NCBI RefSeq assembly: GCF_018991925.1
Contig: NW_024736071.1
Span: forward strand, 9,082,396-9,146,395
Reading direction: 5' to 3'
DNA: 64,000 nt
Origin: Homarus americanus
Taxonomy: Eukaryota; Arthropoda; Malacostraca; Decapoda; Nephropidae
Shown here: piece after piece, positions 48,498 through 61,859 of the stretch
Position numbering within the stretch: the stretch's first letter is position 1
How the letters are laid out: every line of letters begins with the position of its first letter
Notes under the pieces: model-generated
What the model was told of the DNA's origin: nothing
The model's input: the letters and a program-made list of their open reading frames with translations, nothing else
The model's database searches: none
Made by a program: the position numbers and the translations under genes

Positions 48498-49797
48498 ATC
48501 GATCGAAACGTATACAGTATACTAATTCATGCTTAAAAGTCGTGGATGTAGAATTACCAACCGTTCAGAAAAAGGTTGAGTAACCTTGCTCGGAAAGCCT
48601 CGAATCACATCGACCCTATGGCTAACGCTACTTTATTGGGGGACTGTACTGTACAGAACGTGAAAAATAATCAGTGTAACTACAGATAAAAGGTTAACTA
48701 AAAGGAATACTTGGTTAAAGTCGCTTAAACTATAAAACTTTATAATTGTGGGAACTACTTAACAGTCAACAAAAACGACAAACTTTACGAAGAAGTAGAA
48801 ACATAACGATAACAAACGAAAGATAAATTACAATCAGAACCATCCAAAATGAAAAATTGCCGTTACAGAATCTAAAACTGATAAAAATTAGACGAAGTGA
48901 ATGAAACAATTCGTATAAATGATGTATTAAAATGCACATATGTTATCAAAATACACAAAGAGCACTAAAGCCGATAATCTTACGCAAACATAAGGAATTA
49001 AAATGAACGGTTACCGAGTGAACAACTGCCGTACGCTACAGTAGTTCAGGGATTCAGAACTGATGAGGTGCAGGTGTGAGTGTCAGAGGGCAGGGACTTG
49101 AGTGTGACTGCGACACCATTCATCGCAACCCTCAGAAAGTGACGACTTGCTTAGGGAGGATGCCCGTGTGGTCGAATTTTCTCGTGTGCATATTTACTCG
49201 AACATGTGCTGAAAGATACAGTGCTTAAAAAATACATTAAGTGCTATCCATATCCTCAAACATACGGTGCTTAAAACTACACTGTATGAGGAGCTTAACG
49301 TCGTGCTTGGAAACGCGGTGCTCAAAAATAAGGAGAGAACCTTTCTATGAGTCACCTACCAAGACCCAATCATGTAAACAAGTACTCTGGGCTGTGTCTC
49401 TACGTGACGTGCCAAAGGTAAGTTGGCTTATACAGACAGCCTTATGAAACTTACCTCTAAAAATAATTTCTATAATATATTCCTTATCTATTTTTAAGTT
49501 ACCAAGATTACCGAAGTTGATACACAATTCAGTAAGTGAATTGACGAAGACAAATTCACGTCTAGTCGTTTGCTGACCACCACCTAAAAAGTAATTGTAT
49601 GTCAGTGAACGTTTGTAAATCGTTAAGTTACATTCGTATTGGGTTTCCTGGTTGCCACGAATGCCATGGGAACAGACGTTAGGATGGGCCGTGATGATGA
49701 AGATTTCAGTTCTTTTCACTGTAAAAAAAAAATACAGGCGCGATTTTGAAGTACATTTATGACTTTGTTTGACCTAAAATATAAATCAGATTCACAA
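48498..49797. other. unique AT-rich DNA, no gene supported
   Basis: Frames at 49241-49447 (+) and 49345-49719 (-) overlap each other and match nothing I recognise. No tandem repeat seen. Confidence 0.5.
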
Positions 49798-49910
49798 CTC
49801 TTAATTCGAATCCAGACTAGAATCCAAATGTAAATTCCGAACTGAATCCAAACGCGAATACGAATCCAAAATAGAATCCATATCCAAATTCGAATCCAAA
49901 TCCGGGCCCG
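49798..49910. repeat. short GAATCCAAAT-type minisatellite
   Basis: About ten diverged copies of a hexamer- to dodecamer-scale phrase (GAATCCAAATCC, GAATCCATATCC, GAACTGAATCC). Confidence 0.75.
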
Positions 49911-51151
<1,241 letters not shown>

Positions 51152-51239
51152 AGAGTTATTGTTATTGTCATTATTATTTATTATTATATTTTTTTATTTT
51201 TTTATCATAAATTCTATTTATTGTGAATTATTATGACTA

Positions 51240-51340
51240 TTATTTATTATTATTATTACATTTTCGCACCCCCATGCCCTGATGTGGGTCAGTGACCTGT
51301 GCCCGGGTAGGCTAATCCCCGTAAAAAAAAAATGAAAATA
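51240..51340. mobile_element. possible retroelement 3' end beside an ATT run
   Basis: A 55-bp GC-rich island (GCACCCCCATGCCCTG, then GGGTCAGTGACCTGTGCCCG) between a short ATT run and an A10 run in otherwise AT-rich DNA. Read on the minus strand it ends GCGAAAATG followed by TAA triplets, as a TAA-tailed LINE would. Only the layout supports this; no coding motif is present. Confidence 0.3.
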
Positions 51341-52238
51341 ATGTTGCATTTTGTCTCGTTCAGAATTATATTTAGTAATAGTGTTATTATATTGTATTAG
51401 CGTTATTAGCTTGATGGTTCATAGTGTTAGATATTGAGAAAATATACTGTATTAAATCTATTACTACAAGGCAATATTTTTTTGTGAGATGTAAGTGTAC
51501 TTTACGTAGGAAGACCATTCACTTGCCAACGTGTTTTTCAATCTCTTCAATAGGCGTGTAATTGTTGAACAAGTACTGCAGAAGTTAGCTAACATTAACA
51601 TTATTTATTTTATTAAGTTAATAAAACAACCAAAACAGGAATTTCTACATTTACAGCTGCAATAATATTATCATAGTATTTTCGAGTTGCATATCAAAAT
51701 CGCCAGCAGAATTATCAATCTATATACTGTATTGTCTTTCTTTCACTCCTGTTCATGCACTGGATGGATCAACAGAAACATACCCCCAGGGAAGGGAAAA
51801 ACAGCAGTGACGCAAGTAATGTGTAGAAAGTGACGAGAAAGTGCTGAAGAAACGAGTAAAAACACACACACGTTCTCGTATCCACTGCTAACATGCAAAG
51901 TGTACAAAGTGAATTTTTAACATTTATTACTGCGTTGTATATAATTCCACAACCAGGTTGAAAACGTGACTCATTCGTACTGACACAATCACGTACAAAA
52001 TGACTCAATCGTACGTGATACACAATCATTCTTTTAGCATTGTCTGATATGACAACTTCACTATTACATGTGAGAACAGAGCAGTGCGTTTTAGTTGAAG
52101 ATTGTAAAATATTGCGAAAACATCAAGCGAGACGTCTGTAGGGATGTGATGTAGGGCCAGTGCTGCCAGCTAGTGGCCACGATTTGCATCTGCGAACCCT
52201 ATTACTAAACTCCCGACACTACTGCTGCTGCCTGTCCT
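51341..52238. other. unique AT-rich DNA, no gene supported
   Basis: A minus frame at 51769-52029 has no recognisable domain. The stretch 52150-52220 is more GC-rich and leads into the 20-bp array. Confidence 0.5.
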
Positions 52239-53148
52239 CACACCCCTGGTTGATCCTCATAGTCCATAGTTGAACCCCACAGCCCATGGATGAACCTCAC
52301 AGCCCATGATTGATCCTTACAGCCCCTGGTTGATCCTCACAGCCCCTGGTTGATCCTCATAGTCCATAGTTGAACCCCACAGCCCATGGATGAACCTCAC
52401 AGCCCATGATTGATCCTTACAGCCCCTGGTTGATCCTCACAGTCTTTGATTGATCCTCACAGCCCCTGGTTGATCTTCATAGTCCATAGTTGAACCCCAC
52501 AGCCCATGGATGAACCTCACAGCCCATGATTGATCCTTACAGCCCCTGGTTGATCCTCATAGTCCATAGTTGAACCCCACAGCCCATGGATGAACCTCAC
52601 AGCCCATGATTGATCCTTACAGCCCCTGGTTGATCCTCATAGTCCATAGTTGAACCCCACAGCCCATGGATGAACCTCACAGCCCATGATTGATGCTTAC
52701 AGCCCATGGATACGCTCAAAGCCCATGAGTGGTCCTCACAGTCCATGATTGGTCCTTACACCCCTGGTTGATCCTCACAGTCTTTGATTGATCCTCACAG
52801 CCCCTGGTTGATCCTCACAGTCCATAGTTGATCCCCACAGCCCGTGGTTGAACCTTACAGCCCATGATTGATTCTCACAGCGCATGAGTGATCCTCACAG
52901 CCCATGGTTGGTCCTCACAGCCCATGGTTGGTCCTCACAGCCCATGTTTGGTCCTCACAGCCCATGGTTGATCCTCACAGCCCATGGTTGGTCCTCACAG
53001 CCCATGTTTGGTCCTCACAGCCCATGGTTGATCCTCACAGCCCATGGTTGATTCTCACAGCTCATGGTTGATCTTCACAGCCCAGGGTTATTCCTCACAG
53101 CCCAGGGATGGTCCTCACAGCCCATTGTTGATCCTCACAGCCCATGAT
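52239..53148. repeat. 20-bp minisatellite, about 45 copies, with nested higher-order units
   Basis: Monomer CAGCCCATGGTTGATCCTCA. Register is kept almost without indels over 900 bp, with one 2-bp shift near 52690-52760. Variants (TCCATAGTTGAACCCCACAG, CCCATGGATGAACCTCACAG, CCCATGATTGATCCTTACAG) recur in fixed order. The TCCATAG variant starts at about 52263, 52363, 52483, 52563 and 52643, always a multiple of 20 apart. The right third is a simpler GGTCC/GATCC alternation. Confidence 0.97.
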
Positions 53149-53340
53149 TGATGTAAGTGCTGACTGATGTAGGTGCTGACGGTGATGTAGGTGCTGACGC
53201 TGATGTAGGTGCTGACGCTGATGTAGCTGTAAGTGCGGACGCTGGGGAACGTGCTGACGCTGGTGTAGGTGTAGGTGCTGACGCTGGTGTAGGTGCTGAC
53301 GCTGGTGTAAGCAGCTGACGCTTATGAGGGTGCTGAAGCA
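53149..53340. repeat. 18-bp minisatellite, about 10 copies
   Basis: Monomer GCTGACGCTGATGTAGGT with GGTGTAGGT and TGTAAGT variants, directly abutting the 20-bp array. The minus frame 53135-53431 translates it as Ala/Pro/Thr/Ser repeats. Confidence 0.93.
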
Positions 53341-54084
53341 TGTAAGGGGTGTACCTCCTCCCTGGGGCGTGGTGTAGTGTAGCCAGTTTCCTCCCGCTCT
53401 GCCAGGTAGTGTTCACAGTGTGTCGTCTCATTATCGTTCGCTCACCTCACGTGCTGGCAGAGGATGGCTGATCCATGGCCCTACCTCTCTCAAGATATTT
53501 CTTCTTCTTCCACTCGTTTTCCCTCTTTTTATTCCCTCCTTTCCCTTTTCTTCTTTCTGCTCTGTACTTTTTCTCTACCGCCTCCTCCTCCTGTCTTCCT
53601 CCTACTCTTCTTCTTCTTCTTCCTCCTCTTCTTCTTCTCAGATTGTAACTAAGAATAGAATTAGGGGTGATGAATATACTCCATCTTGTTAAAACATTTA
53701 AAAACTCTCCTCCTTTTTCTCTCTTCCTTCCTTTATCCTCTCTTTCCATCTTTTCCTCACATGCCTCTTCCCGTCTCTCACCTGTTCCCTACCCTGAGAG
53801 CCTGATTAAGACGGGAATTAAGAGGAGGAGATGGAGGAATAAGGAAAGAAAAATATCTTTCATAAAGCACTCGAATTAACTAGATTTGAAAGATTGTGTC
53901 TATTTCTCCGCTACCTCCTCCTTCTCCTCATATATCTATCTTGTCGCCTCTCCCTTTCATACTCCCTCGCTTCTCTCTCTACCCGTCTCTCACCCATCCC
54001 TTAGAGGAGGAGGAGGAGAGAGAAGGAGGGAGGAGGAGGAGGAAGAAAGAACACCATCTCTTCTACTTTTAAAACACTTGTATT
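53341..54084. other. C/T-rich unique DNA, no gene seen
   Basis: Polypyrimidine patches at 53500-53640 and 53710-53780, and a purine-rich patch at 54003-54050. Frames on both strands are Ser/Leu/Phe- or Arg/Lys-rich by composition. Confidence 0.6.
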
Positions 54085-54640
54085 AACTCGATCTTAAAAC
54101 TGTGGCCGGGTCCCTCAGCTCATGTTTCCTCGTCTGGTCTAAACTTGTACATTCTGGGTCTTGGATGAAAGTCTCTAAGAGGAGCCCGGTAACCCACTTA
54201 ACCGGGCCAATCACCAGCCTCCGTTGAAATATGTCCCTCCTTCTATAATGAAACCGAGCACGGCTAACACAATACACACAGAATTATTACTCGGAGCAGC
54301 CTGGCCCATTTCGGAGCGCCGGTTCCGTCCAAAATTTAGTTACATTGAAAGGAGAAATTTAATATTCCTTAATCTCATTACATTTCCATTATTCTGCAAG
54401 CCAAACGCGATTACCCGGCATACATGAGAGGCCCAGGGATACAGGACTCGCCATTATGTATCGGCGATGGAACTGAGTCGGGCCGCATTACGGCTAAATG
54501 TCTTATTTATGCACATTAGCTGGGCATATGAACACGTGGGCCCAGGCAAGGAAATTAATAAAGACCTCGAGCAGAGATCTCAATGGAATTATAACTCCGG
54601 GGGCCGTCGTGTCAGATGTGTGTATTGTCTTGTCTGAGCA
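54085..54640. promoter_or_regulatory. high-complexity candidate conserved non-coding element
   Basis: About 550 bp of balanced, repeat-free sequence between low-complexity tracts. It contains several motifs used by developmental regulators: TTATTTATGCACATTAGC (Hox/Cdx-like TTTATG and a homeodomain ATTAG core), AACACGTGGG (E-box CACGTG), and CTTAACCGGGCCAATCACC (Grainyhead-like AACCGG next to CCAAT). Reading frames are short and overlapping on both strands, so coding is unlikely. Conservation cannot be seen from one sequence. Confidence 0.3.
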
Positions 54641-54659
54641 GGGGGTGGTGGAGAGGGCG

Positions 54660-55780
54660 GGAAGGGTGGGGGGTTGTTTGACGAGGGGTGAGAGATATTA
54701 GGGAGGGGTTGAGTGTTGTAAGGGGGAGATATGTGAAGGAGTTATGTGTGGGGAAGGAGTTATAGTGAGGAGGGTTGTGTGTGAGGGGTTGTGTGTGTGA
54801 GGGAGGGTTGTGTGTGAGGAGAGGTTGTGTGTGAGGGAGGGTTTGTGTGTGGGGAGGTTGTGTGTGGGGGAGGTTGTGTGTGGGGGAGGTTTGTGTGAGA
54901 GGAGAGGTTTGTGTGAGGGGTGGTTGTGTGTGGGGGGTGTGTGGGGAGAGGGTTGTGTGTGGGGAGAGGTTTGTGTGAGAGGGAGAGGTTTGTGTGGGGG
55001 GGGTGGTTGTGTGTGGGGAGGTTGTGTGTGTGGGGGAGAGGTTGTGTGAGAGGGTGGTTGTGTGTGGGGAGTGTGTGGGGGAGAGTGTGAGAGGGAGAGG
55101 TTGCAGAGGGAGAGGTTGGTGTGGGGAGGGAGTGTGGAGGGAGAGGAAAGGTTGTGTGAGGGGGAGAGGTTGTGTGGGAGATGTGGGAGAGGTTGTGTGA
55201 GGGGAGAGGTTGTGTGGGGGGAGAGGTTGTGTGTGGGGGAGAGGTTGTGTGAGGGAGAGGTTGTATGTGGGGAGGCTAGGTTGTGTGGTGGAGAGGTTGT
55301 GTGTGGAGAGGTTGTGTGTGGGGAGAGGGTTGTGTGTGGGGGAGAGGTTGTGTGTGGGGGAGAGGTTGTGTGTGGGGAGAGGTTTGTGTGGAGGGAGAGG
55401 TTGTGTGGGGGGGGACAGGTTGTGTGTGGGGAGAGGTATGTGTGGGGGAGGGGTTGTGTGTGGGAGAGAGGTTTGTGTGAGGGAAGGGTCTGTGTGGGAA
55501 AGGGGTTGTATGTGGGGAGGGGATGTGTGTGGGGAAGAGGTTGTGTGTGGGGGAGAGGTTGTGTGTGGGTGAGGGGTTGTATGTGGAGGAGGGGATGTGT
55601 GTAGGGGAGAGGATGTGTGTGGGGGAAGGGTTGTGTGTGAGGGAGAGGTTGTACTGTATGTTGGGGAGGAATTATGTGTGGGGGTTGTGTGTGGGGAAGG
55701 GTTGTGTGTAGGGGAGGGGTTGTGTGTTGAGACGGGGTTGTATGTTGAGGAGAGGTTGTGTGTGGGGAGGGGTTATTATT
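54660..55780. repeat. 1.1-kb GT-rich minisatellite, about 18-bp monomer
   Basis: About 60 copies of GTTGTGTGTGGGGGAGAG with GAGAGG, GTGAGGG and ATGTG variants and frequent one-base length changes in G runs. The + strand is C-poor. Open frames on both strands (372 codons on minus at 54698-55816, read as SPHTTS/PLPHTQ) arise because 18 is a multiple of three. Confidence 0.95.
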
Positions 55781-56639
<859 letters not shown>

Positions 56640-56830
56640 CTAACGATAAATCATTAGTTTTAGAATTCACATTCATATTAATAAGTCAAGCGGCCTGAAA
56701 AAAACAGGAACAGGTGATTTAATTTGCATATGAATGGAACAATTGGGCAAATATGGCGGCAATTAACATAAGTAGGGTGAGGGGACAGTGTGAGACGCCC
56801 TCACCCACTTAACACACTAAGAATAGCTCC
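56640..56830. promoter_or_regulatory. candidate enhancer with POU, SOX and YY1/Pho-like sites
   Basis: Within 45 bp (about 56716-56765) the + strand carries AATTTGCATATG (octamer ATTTGCAT, POU type), GGAACAATTGGG (SOX-type AACAATTG) and AAATATGGCGGC (close match to the YY1/Pho consensus AANATGGCGGC), followed by CAATTAAC. Such clustering is typical of developmental regulatory DNA, but each motif is short and could occur by chance. Confidence 0.35.
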
Positions 56831-56879
56831 CTTAGTTAATGGGGAAGGACAAAGGGGATGTGAGGGGGATTTAAGGGGG

Positions 56880-57175
56880 TCTTATAGGGGAAGGGAGGGG
56901 TTCTGTTCCGTGTGGGAAGGGAGGAGGTCTGTTCCATGTCATGTCGGTAGGGAGAGGGTCTGTTCCATGTGGGTAGGAAGGAAGTAAGTCTGTTCCATGT
57001 CATGTAGGTAGGGAAGGGGTTTGTTCCTTATAAGTTGCGAGGGGGTCTGTTCCATGTAAGTAGGGGGGGGTCTCTTCCATGTAAGTAGGGAAAGGGTCTG
57101 TTCCATGTAAGTAGAGTGGCTTGACTATTTCATGTGGGTAGATGAGTGCTGCAAGTTTCCCATGTGGGTAAAGAG
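56880..57175. repeat. minisatellite, about 26-32 bp, about 10 copies
   Basis: Monomer GGTCTGTTCCATGT plus AAGTAGGGAAG, with GTGGGTAGG variants and some copies with an inserted CATGT (GTTCCATGTCATGTAGG). Confidence 0.88.
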
Positions 57176-57229
57176 GAGAGCTAGCTAAAATCTTTCGTTG
57201 TGTATCCAAAATGTTCACATGCAGAGGCT

Positions 57230-57231
<2 letters not shown>

Positions 57232-57304
<73 letters not shown>
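57232..57304. repeat. long (CA)n microsatellite
   Basis: About 36 uninterrupted AC dinucleotides. Confidence 0.98.
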
Positions 57305-57306
<2 letters not shown>

Positions 57307-57329
57307 TTTTTAGGAGTTAAAAGTGTGTA

Positions 57330-57331
<2 letters not shown>

Positions 57332-57409
<78 letters not shown>
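57332..57409. repeat. long (CT)n microsatellite
   Basis: About 39 uninterrupted CT dinucleotides, only 27 bp from the CA run. Confidence 0.98.
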
Positions 57410-57411
<2 letters not shown>

Positions 57412-57677
57412 AATATTTGAATTCATTACCAGTGTCCTAAAAATGTTAATATTTTTAATTTTGCATAATCGTCTTCCCGGCGCGTTTTGCAGGTTTTTGT
57501 ATTATTCAGGAGACTAATATTTAAAACGCTCATCATATATATAATTTCGGCCCCTCGTCGTATACGTTACAGAGATGAAATGTTCGTCTGCTAATTATTC
57601 TTGATCTTGTTACTGTGTCAGCTGTTCCAAGGCTGTTTGGCCAGGATTTTCGGCCTTTTTTTGTATTCTTCGTAAAA

Positions 57678-57679
<2 letters not shown>
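57410..57679. other. high-complexity unique segment, no gene seen
   Basis: Contains TTTAATTTTGCATAATCG and TCTGCTAATTATTC, homeodomain/POU-like words. No coding potential recognised. Confidence 0.3.

Positions 57680-57718
<39 letters not shown>
57680..57718. repeat. (GT)n microsatellite
   Basis: About 19 TG dinucleotides. Confidence 0.95.
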
Positions 57719-57720
<2 letters not shown>

Positions 57721-58408
57721 TTATATTTTGATTACCTGTGTATGTTTGTGTATGTGTTTCTATGTGAGTTATTATACGCGTATACATCATCTCGTGTATA
57801 AGTCATGTGTGTGTATGTCATGTAGCCCCTAAATCATTACGGTAAGTATGATGACATGTGTATACTGTATAACTCTCACTGTAATTATAACTTACTTCAA
57901 AGCTATGAAGTAAGTGTCAGGTGTTTGCGTCACGTTGGTTGCCATTATACCAGTGATGCAATGTAAACATGACAGTCGTGTTAGCATGTTACTGTCATGG
58001 AAGTCAGAGATGCTGTCAACATTTTTAACACACTTACTCTACCTGTCTGTTTGTTGATTTATTTATCTATATATTTATTTATCTAATTTTTATATTCACT
58101 TGTCCATTCATTAATGTATATGGTTAACTTAATTCAATTGATATTTTTAGATATGTTATATTGATCTCTTTCGCTTTATTGATTATATTTCTTAATGTTC
58201 CCGTGTAAACGTATGTTATGTATGTTCTGTACGTCTTCACCCGGTTGTGTAGTTATCTAGTTTATTTGTTTGCGTGTATGTGTCACATATGTATTTTCAA
58301 ACTCCTGCGAGATACCTGAGTGGAAGTTGATATCTGTATATTGATATATGTTATTACGTGTGTCTGTCTGTTTTAGTTTTGTAAAAGTTTCCCCCGTGAT
58401 TGACTTAT

Positions 58409-58410
<2 letters not shown>
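57719..58410. other. AT-rich unique DNA, no gene seen
   Basis: Short imperfect GT and TTTA clusters only. Confidence 0.55.

Positions 58411-58472
<62 letters not shown>
58411..58472. repeat. (GT)n microsatellite with one interruption
   Basis: About 30 GT dinucleotides broken once by an A at 58441. Confidence 0.95.
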
Positions 58473-58475
<3 letters not shown>

Positions 58476-58499
58476 CCTTACTAGTACACATAAATCACA

Positions 58500-58645
58500 G
58501 TGGTCGTGAGGGTTGAGGCCTCAGGAGGCTGCCAGGCCAATATAATTATCCTGGGTAATGACACCAATGATCGTCACTTTAATTTAGCCCGAAATTAATT
58601 CTCCGAGTGGAGTGAAGAACCTCGTGGCTGAGTTGAAAATGTCTT
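58500..58645. promoter_or_regulatory. candidate conserved non-coding element, homeodomain-rich
   Basis: Balanced 145-bp stretch with CCAATATAATTATCCTGG, GGTAATGACACCAATGATCG, CTTTAATTTAGC and GAAATTAATTCTCC: several TAAT/ATTA cores and one CCAAT. No coding frame. The inference rests on motif density only. Confidence 0.3.
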
Positions 58646-59470
58646 CTATCTTACTGAGGTGAAAGTTTAGACATTTTTATCTTTAACATTAGTCGGCGTA
58701 TATGGTTGTGTAATTATTATTATTAGTTTATGTTAATCCGCTATTAGCTAAAATCTTCCGTTAATAAGTGCACAGTTTCCCCTTCATAAATCTTATCTGC
58801 CCACATGTCTCACTTTCTTAAGACACGATTTCTTCTCCGAGTTAGTTGGTGGTTTTCTGTGTTTATTCAGTTTGTGGTCCAGCGTCTGGTGTACACTGAT
58901 GCAGCAGATCTTGTCCACCGCCGTGACAATGCTCCAGTCTTCTTAGCCATATCTATGACAGATCTTTTACGCTTCTTTGAATGACTTTAGTTTTAGATTG
59001 TTGACACTAAAAACAAAAAACCCAAACCTGTTGACTGTTTCTATGTCTGGTTTAGTTCATTGTTAGTCCTTCCCTTTTATTTACTTTATTTATCTGTTGT
59101 GTTTACGTTTGTAACTTTCTTCACTAATGAGTGTTTAACAAGAAACTCAGTAACACTTTAAAGAAATTTGGGCATATTATTATATTTTAATGTCAGTTTT
59201 AGCTATTTGTTTTAACTAAGTAGAAATATCAGCAAGAGGGTCGTTATTGATGTTAGTGTAAGTGTCGTTCTTTACCCTTGTTTTGTAATTATTTATTATC
59301 TGAATCAAAAGCATTTTCGATACTAATGAGAACCTAAATTGTTAGTTCATAGTCACTGTTGGTCTACAGCAACTAAATTATTACAGAACTCAACTTTTTC
59401 TCTTGTCACTGAAATGTACTTTTGTTTAGAGTCCATTGAGGAGTTCCTCTCTCTCACATGCACAGATGGC

Positions 59471-59473
<3 letters not shown>
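58646..59473. other. unique AT-rich DNA, no gene seen
   Basis: No feature recognised; the frame beginning at 59339 runs into the GA microsatellite and is not convincing. Confidence 0.5.

Positions 59474-59523
<50 letters not shown>
59474..59523. repeat. (GA)n microsatellite
   Basis: About 25 GA dinucleotides. Confidence 0.97.
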
Positions 59524-59525
<2 letters not shown>

Positions 59526-60476
59526 TTCTTTGAACAGAAGTACGATAATACTATAGTTACACATTTCTGCGTTTAATGTATTATGTGAAGTGTTTTACAA
59601 GAACCTTAATTAATTCTTCTCCCTCCTCCTCTGTGACAGTAATCAACACTCCATCTTCTTCGTGTGTTTGAGTGTACATCATTACTCTCACTGCACTACA
59701 GTACACAGGGCGTCTCGTTCTAGGTGTTCTCTCACTTCCTTACAGTTTATGTATTTCTGGAAAATAAGATTCATGTGTCTCATTATTCCTTCGTGTTTTT
59801 GTTTCATTGCCGTGAGTTGGGTTTTGTCTCAGTTTCTACAGAAAAACTAGACTGTCAAGTTTTTATCCAAACTTTTTTTTTTTTTTTTTACCAAATTCAA
59901 CTAATTCAATATTTTTCTCTGGGATCATTCTATTTTTTTTCTTCATCGGGTTTTTAGTAGATGTGGTCCTCAAGGCGATGCATGCGCGTTAATATAATCT
60001 TACTAAACATCATTTAACTCAGATTCCTCAATTATATCACTGAATGACCAGTTCAGTTTTAAATTAGTTGAATCAGTTCTTTTACCTCCAAAATCGATTC
60101 AAGGTCTTTTGGTCCTTAAGGTTTGTTTATTCCAAGTCCATTTTCAGATTTGTTTCACTCTACATCAGACTATGATGACTCGTGGTGCTGCCTTGCTGCA
60201 CTCTCATACATTATGAAAGGAGCGTTTTTAGTTGGGTATGATAGTCACTTTCGTTTCGTTTAGCACTAAAACTATCTTAAGAGACTTCGTATAAGAACTT
60301 AAATGAGAGCAATGCCCGATTAATTTCACTCAACATACTTCATAATTATATGTGTTCGGTATACTATAGATATTATTAAACTCGTATCCTTCAGTTTAAC
60401 ATATAAATTAATTAATACTTCACAGAATTTGTCTCCTTCGTCTCATCGTCAATACTACAGCATACCATACACACCG
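59524..60476. other. unique AT-rich DNA, no gene seen
   Basis: Includes a long T run (59872-59889) that gives poly-Phe frames. No gene, RNA or repeat family recognised. Confidence 0.5.
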
Positions 60477-60500
60477 TACACACACACACACACACACACA
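60477..60500. repeat. (CA)n microsatellite
   Basis: About 12 CA dinucleotides. Confidence 0.95.
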
Positions 60501-60909
60501 TTTATGTATATTAGATAATTCATCGTTATTTCCACAAGCTACACACAAATAGGTAAATCTTAGATATAAAACTAAAGTTTGTATTTTAATAAAGTGTATC
60601 AGTTACCAGTGAACAATTAAATTAATTCTACAGAATCAGTAAAACAAACACACAATAATTGCAGCCCCTAAACATTTTACTAACGCATATATTGACCACG
60701 AGAACATTGTGTTCAATTTAATATTATTTAGGAATTGGTTAAATAAAGAACATTAATATTGGACTCGTGAACTGTAGTTATTTGCTGCAATTAGCAATCA
60801 AGTACAAACTCTACATAGACGGTAAGATACTTATGACAAACACACGCTAGTATATATATGAACGATTTCTGTGCAATCCTGTGTAATATGATGAGTTTGG
60901 ACTATTAAA

Positions 60910-60913
<4 letters not shown>
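60501..60913. other. AT-rich unique DNA, no gene seen
   Basis: Nothing recognised. Confidence 0.5.

Positions 60914-60951
<38 letters not shown>
60914..60951. repeat. (TA)n microsatellite
   Basis: About 19 AT dinucleotides. Confidence 0.95.
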
Positions 60952-60958
<7 letters not shown>

Positions 60959-61470
60959 AATCATATAAACATGTACACATGGCACTGTGTGTATATTAAA
61001 TATTTCCTCATTCTCATATGCAATTGGTATGTTAACCCGCTACACTGAATATCAATGTTAATTTCGTTCATAGTAAAATTAACTTGATTAATGTACATCA
61101 AGAGTACGAAGTATTTATGCAATTCGTGTGCAGAAAAACAGAAAGAAAATATATCAGCCTAATTCTTTTTCAGTTTCTTACAATAGAACAAAATTAAACT
61201 TTTAATTACACAAGAATAATTGCCTTGTTTCTTTATATGTTGTCTACGATAAAACGGAAGCAGAAATATATCATTAAACCCACAAGTGATATATTAAGAA
61301 CTTCCTTTAAAATGATGAAGTAATTCACCAAGAACAGTGTAAAGAAATTATAGAGAAAAAAAAAGATACAAAACGCTATGAAAAATTAAAACTCTTGGCC
61401 AAAAATGAATCTCTCTCTTGAGCAATGTTTTTTAAAAGAGTTCAACAATGGGACAGTAATTAGTTTTCTT
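60952..61470. other. AT-rich unique DNA, no gene seen
   Basis: A-rich; no frame longer than chance. Confidence 0.5.
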
Positions 61471-61640
61471 CTCTCATTATAACTTTAATTACAACATTCT
61501 GATGGAACAATAATTAAGGGCCATAATGAGTTCTGGTGAGTAATTATGAATTCGACATGTATCAATTGCAAATTCATTTAGTGGAGGGTTATTATAAGTA
61601 ATTAAGGAAGCGAAATTGGAGCTTAAAGTGAAGATTGTTT
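61471..61640. promoter_or_regulatory. candidate conserved non-coding element, TAATTA-rich
   Basis: Words such as ACTTTAATTACAAC, GGAACAATAATTAAGG, GAGTAATTATGAATTC and TAAGTAATTAAGG give at least four homeodomain TAATTA/TAATTA-like cores and one SOX-like ACAAT in 150 bp, in AT-rich DNA where some such words are expected by chance. Confidence 0.25.
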
Positions 61641-61802
61641 TGGTTCGTGTTTGTCGATTTATTAATAGTGAGTGAATGTAGGTAGTGGTGGTCCCCCTCC
61701 CCCCCCACCTTTCCTCAACACACTTGACAACCGGGGGCTTTTAGTTTATATTCTAGTGTTCGAATATATATGTCACACAGTTAATGATCATCAGCGGAAT
61801 AT

Positions 61803-61829
61803 CTAACCTAACCTAACCTAACCTTTCTT
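61803..61829. repeat. short CCTAA (TTAGG-type) telomere-motif run
   Basis: Five consecutive or nearly consecutive CCTAA/CTAAC units. TTAGG is the ancestral arthropod telomere repeat. The run is far too short to be a telomere. Confidence 0.8.
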
Positions 61830-61859
61830 AAGTCACCACAATAATACTTACTTGCTGTG

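Noticed and set aside
49345..49719. 124-codon minus frame
   Set aside because: No domain recognised, and an unrelated + frame overlaps it. It could be part of an unknown element, but the sequence alone does not support a gene.
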